A program made the position numbers and the translations under genes. Source: JBBQYD01 sp942493075 (GTDB taxonomy: Bacteria; Verrucomicrobiota; Verrucomicrobiia; Limisphaerales; UBA8199). From it: DNA of 64,000 nucleotides. The stretch spans positions 4,340,001 to 4,404,000 of the forward strand of contig OW818681.1 of the NCBI GenBank assembly GCA_942493075.1. The letters are read 5' to 3'. Under the pieces are notes generated by a model. The model was not told the DNA's origin and did no database searches. It was given only the letters and a program-made list of their open reading frames with translations. Positions 59,632-64,000 of the stretch are shown piece by piece (position 1 is the stretch's first letter; every line of letters starts with the position of its first letter).

Positions 59632-61685
59632 GAGCCAGCCTCCATTCCCTGAAGGCTCGCCCGAAACTCCGTTGTGGGTGCTGGCTTCTCCGCCGCCAGC
59701 AATGCGTCAAATACCAGCCCAGCAAGGGGCGCACACGTACCACCGCCTGAGGCTCCGTTCTCAACCATGACGACCACTGCATACCGTGGTTTTTCGAACG
59801 GACCGAACGCTGCGAACCAGGTGGTTTGGCCATCGGCCGCATTATTCTCATCCTGCACCTGCGCCGTGCCTGTTTTGGCACAGATCCGGAAGCCTTCCAG
59901 GGGCACATGATCACGGACATGCCTGCCTGTGCCGTCGGAATCCTCAGTGTCCGCCAGCATGGCGTCATGCAGGATGGCCATGCTTCGAGGCTTCACTCCC
60001 AAAGTGTCTCGCACCCGTCCGGCCGGGAACAGGCTGGGCGGCAGCTCTGATAGCGTGTCAACCGGCTCAACGCGCTGCACCAGCCGGGGCCATAGGACTT
60101 TTCCTCCGTTCGCGATGGCGGAAGTCATGATTGCGATTTGCATCGGAGTCACCAGCACAGGATCCTGGCCAATGCTAAGGTTCGCCGTGTTCCCATCAGT
60201 CCATCGGCTGCGCACCCGATCCAACGGCGGAATGTAGCCACCGGTCTCCTGCCGTGTGGGCAGACCAAAACGCTCGCCCAAGTGAAACTTCTTTGCCAAT
60301 GCTATGATCCGCTCGGGACCGGTTCTCAGGCCCTGGGTAATAAAATAGGTATTGCTGGAAAGCTTCATCGCCCGGCGAAAGTCATACGGCCCGGGCGGCA
60401 CAGTGTCTTTGATGCCGCGTTTGCCCAGCATATACAGACTTGCCCAGGGCTTTCGCGGATTTGCCACAGCCATGACCGTCGCATTCGGGTTGAGCCCGTT
60501 CTCAAGCGCTGCCAGCCCTACGATCGTCTTGAAGATGGAGCCCGGCGCATAGTTCTCCTGAGTCGCACGGTTCTTCTGCGCGTGAATGTCTGTGATTCGC
60601 TTCCACTCCCCGCGCGGGAAGCCCTGAACGTAGTGATTCGGATCGAGGGTTGGGGACGAAACCATCGCCAGGATGTCACCCGTGTTCACGTCCATCACCA
60701 CGATGGCGCCTGCCGTATTGGCGCCTTGGGGGCCGCGGTGAAGCGCGCGTTCCGCCGCTTCCTGAACCCGCATATCAATCGTGGTAACAACGTTTGAACC
60801 AGGCTCAGCTTCACTCCAGACATGTTCGGTTTGGCGATAACCCACGTTGTTAACGAGAACGGATTTCGCACCCGCATTGCCCCTAAGATAGCGATCAAAT
60901 CCCCACTCGACTCCCAGTTCCCCCCGGTAATCAGCCATTCGATAAGAGAAGAACGACTCCTCACCCTGAGTGGAACTGTCATCGCGGCGCAACGCCCCCA
61001 CGATGTGAGCCGCCGTTCCGTTATGCGGATATGTCCGTGTGCTCTGGACCTCAATATCGAGACCAGGCACTCTCAACGGCTGCTCCTCGAACCGGGCGAT
61101 TTGTTCAGACGTCAGGTTTCGCACTACCGTGTAGGGCAATGCGAGGCGGGCCAGGTAATGGCGCTCAAAGTCTATGCGGTTGAGGGCGAGCGGCAGTTGC
61201 AGGACCCGACTAACCTGGTAAACGACATTACTGGCCACTGAGTAGCGGACATCCAGGCGGATCTGATTTTTTTGCTTCACTCCAAGGGTGAAGGTCGGGT
61301 TCTTACGCTCCTCCTTGTTCAACGAACGCCCTAACTCAGCCTCTTTGTCAGCCACACATTGCTTGATCGTCGCTCGCGCTTTGGCGACCTCACGTGTGAA
61401 CGCCTGATCAAATAGTGGCCTGAGTTCCTCAAGATAGAGGCTCACGTGATAAGCCGGCCGATTCTCAGCCATGGGGACGCCATTCCGGTCCAGGATGCTC
61501 CCGCGCATGGCCGGCACCCGGATCGTGCGGAACGACTGGGTCTCAAGATTGGTTTGATAATGCCGGTTCGAGATGATCTGCACCCACCACAGCCCGCCCA
61601 GCAGAATCAACAGACCGATCAAAACCATCAGCGCCACGGCGCGAAGCTGTGGGTCGTTCTTTTTGAGCTGGTCGAAGATGAGCAT
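59628..61685 (-). CDS. mrdA: penicillin-binding protein 2 (class B transpeptidase)
   Basis: A 685-residue inner-membrane transpeptidase that cross-links sidewall peptidoglycan. An N-terminal membrane helix (~16-35) is followed by the PBP dimerisation domain (RGSILDRNGVPMAENRPAYH). The active site has SxxK in APGSIFKTIVG, SxN in KLSSNTYFI and KTG in CAKTGTAQV. Length is near the usual ~630 plus insertions. It forms one operon with mreBCD and rodA, with a 1-nt gap to mreD and a 4-nt overlap with rodA. Confidence 0.94.
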   Translation of the reverse strand: MLIFDQLKKNDPQLRAVALMVLIGLLILLGGLWWVQIISNRHYQTNLETQSFRTIRVPAMRGSILDRNGVPMAENRPAYHVSLYLEELRPLFDQAFTREVAKARATIKQCVADKEAELGRSLNKEERKNPTFTLGVKQKNQIRLDVRYSVASNVVYQVSRVLQLPLALNRIDFERHYLARLALPYTVVRNLTSEQIARFEEQPLRVPGLDIEVQSTRTYPHNGTAAHIVGALRRDDSSTQGEESFFSYRMADYRGELGVEWGFDRYLRGNAGAKSVLVNNVGYRQTEHVWSEAEPGSNVVTTIDMRVQEAAERALHRGPQGANTAGAIVVMDVNTGDILAMVSSPTLDPNHYVQGFPRGEWKRITDIHAQKNRATQENYAPGSIFKTIVGLAALENGLNPNATVMAVANPRKPWASLYMLGKRGIKDTVPPGPYDFRRAMKLSSNTYFITQGLRTGPERIIALAKKFHLGERFGLPTRQETGGYIPPLDRVRSRWTDGNTANLSIGQDPVLVTPMQIAIMTSAIANGGKVLWPRLVQRVEPVDTLSELPPSLFPAGRVRDTLGVKPRSMAILHDAMLADTEDSDGTGRHVRDHVPLEGFRICAKTGTAQVQDENNAADGQTTWFAAFGPFEKPRYAVVVMVENGASGGGTCAPLAGLVFDALLAAEKPAPTTEFRASLQGMEAGS

Positions 61686-61686
61686 G

Positions 61687-62238
61687 CTAGATGCGCCCTC
61701 GTCGGATCTCCCGATCCGGGCGAAAACTCCCGACGTTGAGAGGGGCGTGGTTAAAATGCCGGTTCACCCATTCGAAAAAGTAGAATACCAGGGGTGTAAG
61801 GGCCCCTCCCCCTGCCCCCATCACAATGAGCTGCCATAACGTACCCCAGCCGGCAAGAGGTTGCTGGCCAGAATGGAATAGGATGAACAAACTGGCCAGC
61901 GGCACAAACACACTGGCGGCGGCACCGATCACGACCTGGGCGAAGGCCTGAGTTCGCAGGATCAGGTCCCGGAAACCGTGGACCAAAATCCCAACAATGA
62001 GCAGAGGCAGAATAGTTGTCCCTAATGGATTCGCCGAAAGCGAATCGAAGAAAAGCCCACCCCAAGTGGCCACTACACAGACCCGTGCTAATCCACCCGA
62101 TAAAGCGGTATAAACCAGGAGCGCCGGCAGGAGATCCACCTGGGCACCCAATGCCCAACGCGTCACTGGAAACGCAGCTTGCAGGAAAACCGCGAAGAAC
62201 GCGGTGACCAGCATGATTATGGTTTGGCTCCAGTACAT
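61687..62238 (-). CDS. mreD: rod-shape protein MreD
   Basis: A 183-residue membrane protein with five helices, e.g. MLVTAFFAVFLQAAFPVTRW and ALLVYTALSGGLARVCVVAT. MreD is poorly conserved; the identification rests on size, topology and position between mreC and mrdA. It is thought to help assemble the elongasome with MreC. It starts 1 nt after the mreC stop and ends 1 nt before the mrdA start. Confidence 0.88.
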   Translation of the reverse strand: MYWSQTIIMLVTAFFAVFLQAAFPVTRWALGAQVDLLPALLVYTALSGGLARVCVVATWGGLFFDSLSANPLGTTILPLLIVGILVHGFRDLILRTQAFAQVVIGAAASVFVPLASLFILFHSGQQPLAGWGTLWQLIVMGAGGGALTPLVFYFFEWVNRHFNHAPLNVGSFRPDREIRRGRI

Positions 62239-62239
62239 C

Positions 62240-63052
62240 TTACTTGGGATTCATCACCACCCAGACGTCCTCCAATGCGTTGAGATTGGCCCCCAGGCGC
62301 ACTCGTGCCATGGTTTGGAAACCGTAATCCACCTGCTGGGAATCGACCACTTTCCCGATGGGCAGATTCTTCGGAAAAATGCCCCCCAGTCCGCTGGTGA
62401 CCACATCCTGCCCGGGCTGGAGCAAGGCACTCCGGGAGAGATACCGCATTTCAACCAACTCAGTGTCCAGCGGCCCGCCTGCGCTGATAACGCCGGTGTC
62501 CCGAGCTTCATTCTCCACGCGGGCGGCAGCACGGCAGTTTGGATCACCCAGCAAGACTACTTGTGAGCGGGTCATGCTTACGGATGAGATTCGGCCAATC
62601 AGAAATCCATCAGTGGTTAGAACAGGCAGGTCCTCGGCCATGCCATCGCGGCTGCCGAGATCGATGTGAACCGTCCGCCACCAATTGGCTGGTTCACGGA
62701 GCACCACATTGGCCAGCCGGAGTTTCCAGGGTTGCTGGCGCTGCCAGGCCACCATCTGCCGCAACCGGGTGTTCTCGCGCTCGATACTTTCGGCCCGGGC
62801 AATCTGAAGCTGAAATTCCTGGTTTTGACGTCGAAGTTTGTTGTTCTCTCGCAGGAGCTGTTTGCGCGTCAATGTCAGTTCCTCAGCCTTGCCTGCGACC
62901 TGTTGGGCTGAACCGGCCAATCCGAAAAGGGGGACGAACAGACTGCCTACGCTGAGCTTGAGACGCGAAGTGGCTCGCTCGGGTAGATTGAGGACGATGA
63001 CCGTCAACAAAACCGCCAAGGTTAACGCAATGTAATGCGACTGTTTGAACAT
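62240..63052 (-). CDS. mreC: rod-shape protein MreC
   Basis: A 270-residue periplasmic scaffold with one N-terminal helix (IALTLAVLLTVIVLNLP), a coiled coil (EELTLTRKQLLRENNKLRRQ, ~55-95), and a beta domain with GSRDGMAEDLPVLTTDGFLI, VVLLGDPNCRAAARVENEAR and DVVTSGLGGIFPKNLPIGKV, all typical of MreC. It binds and activates PBP2. It lies 116 nt after mreB, a gap that includes a GC-rich palindromic stretch possibly acting as a partial attenuator. Confidence 0.93.
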   Translation of the reverse strand: MFKQSHYIALTLAVLLTVIVLNLPERATSRLKLSVGSLFVPLFGLAGSAQQVAGKAEELTLTRKQLLRENNKLRRQNQEFQLQIARAESIERENTRLRQMVAWQRQQPWKLRLANVVLREPANWWRTVHIDLGSRDGMAEDLPVLTTDGFLIGRISSVSMTRSQVVLLGDPNCRAAARVENEARDTGVISAGGPLDTELVEMRYLSRSALLQPGQDVVTSGLGGIFPKNLPIGKVVDSQQVDYGFQTMARVRLGANLNALEDVWVVMNPK

Positions 63053-63168
63053 CTAATTGCCATCCGTTGCGAATGCCCGCGAACTCGCGGAACTCCGCCA
63101 GGGGCAGAGCAAGGGCCGCTGCCCGGAGCGCCCAGTGGCGCCCGCCTGGATGACAAGTGAAGAGTGAC

Positions 63169-64000
63169 TTACTTGGTGCTTGAAGAAACGCGCTTAAGAA
63201 ATTGCAGTTCCTGCAACACGCGCCCGGTGCCTTCGGCAACCGCGCTGAGGGGATCGTCGGCAATATGCACCGGCAGGCACGTCTCTTCTGCCACCAACCG
63301 GTCAATACCACGCAATAATGCTCCACCTCCGGCCATAACAATGCCTCGATCCACCAAATCCGCCGATAATTCCGGGGGACAGCGTTCGAGAGTGATACGG
63401 ACGGATTCCAAAATACTGGAAAGCGGCTCTTGCAGGGCCTCGCGAATTTCTTCCGAGCGAATGGTCAGGGTTTTAGGCAACCCCGCGCTCAAGTCGCGCC
63501 CTTTAACTTCCATGGTCAATTCCTGCTCCAGCGGAAAAGCTGAGCCAAGTCTGATCTTGATCTCTTCCGCGGTGCGTTCACCTATCATCAGGTTGTAGGC
63601 CCGCTTCATGTGCGCGACGATCGTTTCGTCAAATTCATCTCCGCCTACCCGCAGGCTCCGGCTGAAGACAATTCCCGCCAGTGAGATGATTGCGATCTCG
63701 CAAGTCCCACCGCCGATATCCACGATCATATTTCCCGCCGGCTCGTGCACCGGCAATCCAACGCCTATCGCCGATGCCATGGGCTGTTCTATCAAATAGA
63801 CTTCCCGGGCGCCGGCGTGAGTGGCGCTATCTTTTACGGCCCGCTTCTCTACCTCGGTGATGCCCGAAGGCACCGCCACCACGACACGTGGGGCTATTAG
63901 TTTCCGATGGTGAACTTTCTGGATAAAATGACGGAGCATCGCCTCGGTAATCTCGAAGTCCGCGATTACACCGTCTTTCATGGGCCGAATAGCCACAATA
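63169..64000 (-). CDS. mreB: rod-shape-determining actin homologue MreB (N-terminus beyond window)
   Basis: The visible C-terminal ~276 residues run IVAIRPMKDGVIADFEITEA, VVVAVPSGITEVEKRAVKDS, the nucleotide-binding NMIVDIGGGTCEIAIISLAG, FDETIVAHMKRAYNLMIGER and a last GIVMAGGGALLRGIDRLVAE. This is an MreB actin fold that polymerises under the membrane and directs sidewall synthesis. The start and the first ~75 residues lie outside the window. It heads the operon mreB-mreC-mreD-mrdA-rodA-rng. Confidence 0.95.
   Translation of the reverse strand, partial: IVAIRPMKDGVIADFEITEAMLRHFIQKVHHRKLIAPRVVVAVPSGITEVEKRAVKDSATHAGAREVYLIEQPMASAIGVGLPVHEPAGNMIVDIGGGTCEIAIISLAGIVFSRSLRVGGDEFDETIVAHMKRAYNLMIGERTAEEIKIRLGSAFPLEQELTMEVKGRDLSAGLPKTLTIRSEEIREALQEPLSSILESVRITLERCPPELSADLVDRGIVMAGGGALLRGIDRLVAEETCLPVHIADDPLSAVAEGTGRVLQELQFLKRVSSSTK

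Noticed and set aside
1..64000. CRISPR array, tRNA, rRNA or riboswitch
   Set aside because: No regularly spaced direct repeats, cloverleaf-like or rRNA-like sequence was noticed on either strand; only dispersed palindromes were found. A dedicated search was not possible.

Overview
This 64 kb stretch is bacterial chromosomal DNA of moderately high GC, dense with protein genes. The best fit, by inference, is the phylum Verrucomicrobiota (Pedosphaera/Limisphaera-like). The reasons are a pyrophosphate-type phosphofructokinase, a PEP-CTERM-type surface protein with a VPEGG anchor, CsgG-like plus Sel1-repeat gene pairs, large secreted glycosidases ending in a 'GGYDIEASTNLTEW'-type module, and many short palindromic repeats between genes. 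No rRNA, tRNA or CRISPR array was found.

Layout. 0-3.1 kb is accessory: a Sel1-repeat protein, a seven-helix membrane protein, an IS110 C-terminal fragment boxed by 27-bp inverted repeats, a small zinc-ribbon protein, then a gene-poor stretch of palindromes. 3.1-12.3 kb holds a PPi-dependent phosphofructokinase, a decayed ORF6N gene and a copper/silver efflux operon: TRASH-like secreted protein, Cys-rich exported peptide, TolC, HlyD adaptor with a heavy-metal-binding domain, and a CusA pump with an extra C-terminal periplasmic metal-binding domain. 12.3-17.9 kb has a D,D-carboxypeptidase, a Tat-exported sugar isomerase-like protein, a lipoprotein joined to an RHS remnant, and a nearly whole IS110-family element with long structured non-coding flanks (possible bridge RNA). 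17.7-24.1 kb has an ECF sigma-factor fossil followed by a CsgG-like/Sel1 operon and tsaC. 24.3-36.6 kb is mixed housekeeping and envelope: DUF2089/Yip1 pair, TolC, metF, membrane hydrolase, CBM48-like protein, UbiD, a GspE-type ATPase with two coiled-coil membrane proteins, an organophosphate transporter and the PEP-CTERM protein.

37-41 kb pairs NADP-glutamate dehydrogenase with a KaiC-like/PPDK-like fusion. 41-52 kb looks like a polysaccharide-sensing and degradation region: a giant sensor kinase, its NarL-type regulator and a GH5-like glycosidase in one operon, next to a secreted beta-sandwich-like protein, a HEAT-repeat protein (with a broken paralogue tail) and a GH16 glucanase. 52-54.6 kb has a voltage-sensor/CorA fusion and a bacterial SET-domain protein. 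54.6-56.4 kb is a gene-free island of at least eight dispersed repeats. 56.4-64 kb is the cell-shape operon mreB (cut by the window edge), mreC, mreD, mrdA, rodA, followed by RNase E/G.

The most unusual items are the voltage-sensor/CorA fusion, the CusA fusion with its own metal-binding tail, the sensor kinase with repeated OB-like periplasmic modules, the KaiC-like/PPDK fusion, and several families of intergenic hairpins whose stems change in a compensated way while the loop or core is kept. All functions are read from sequence alone; no database search was run.
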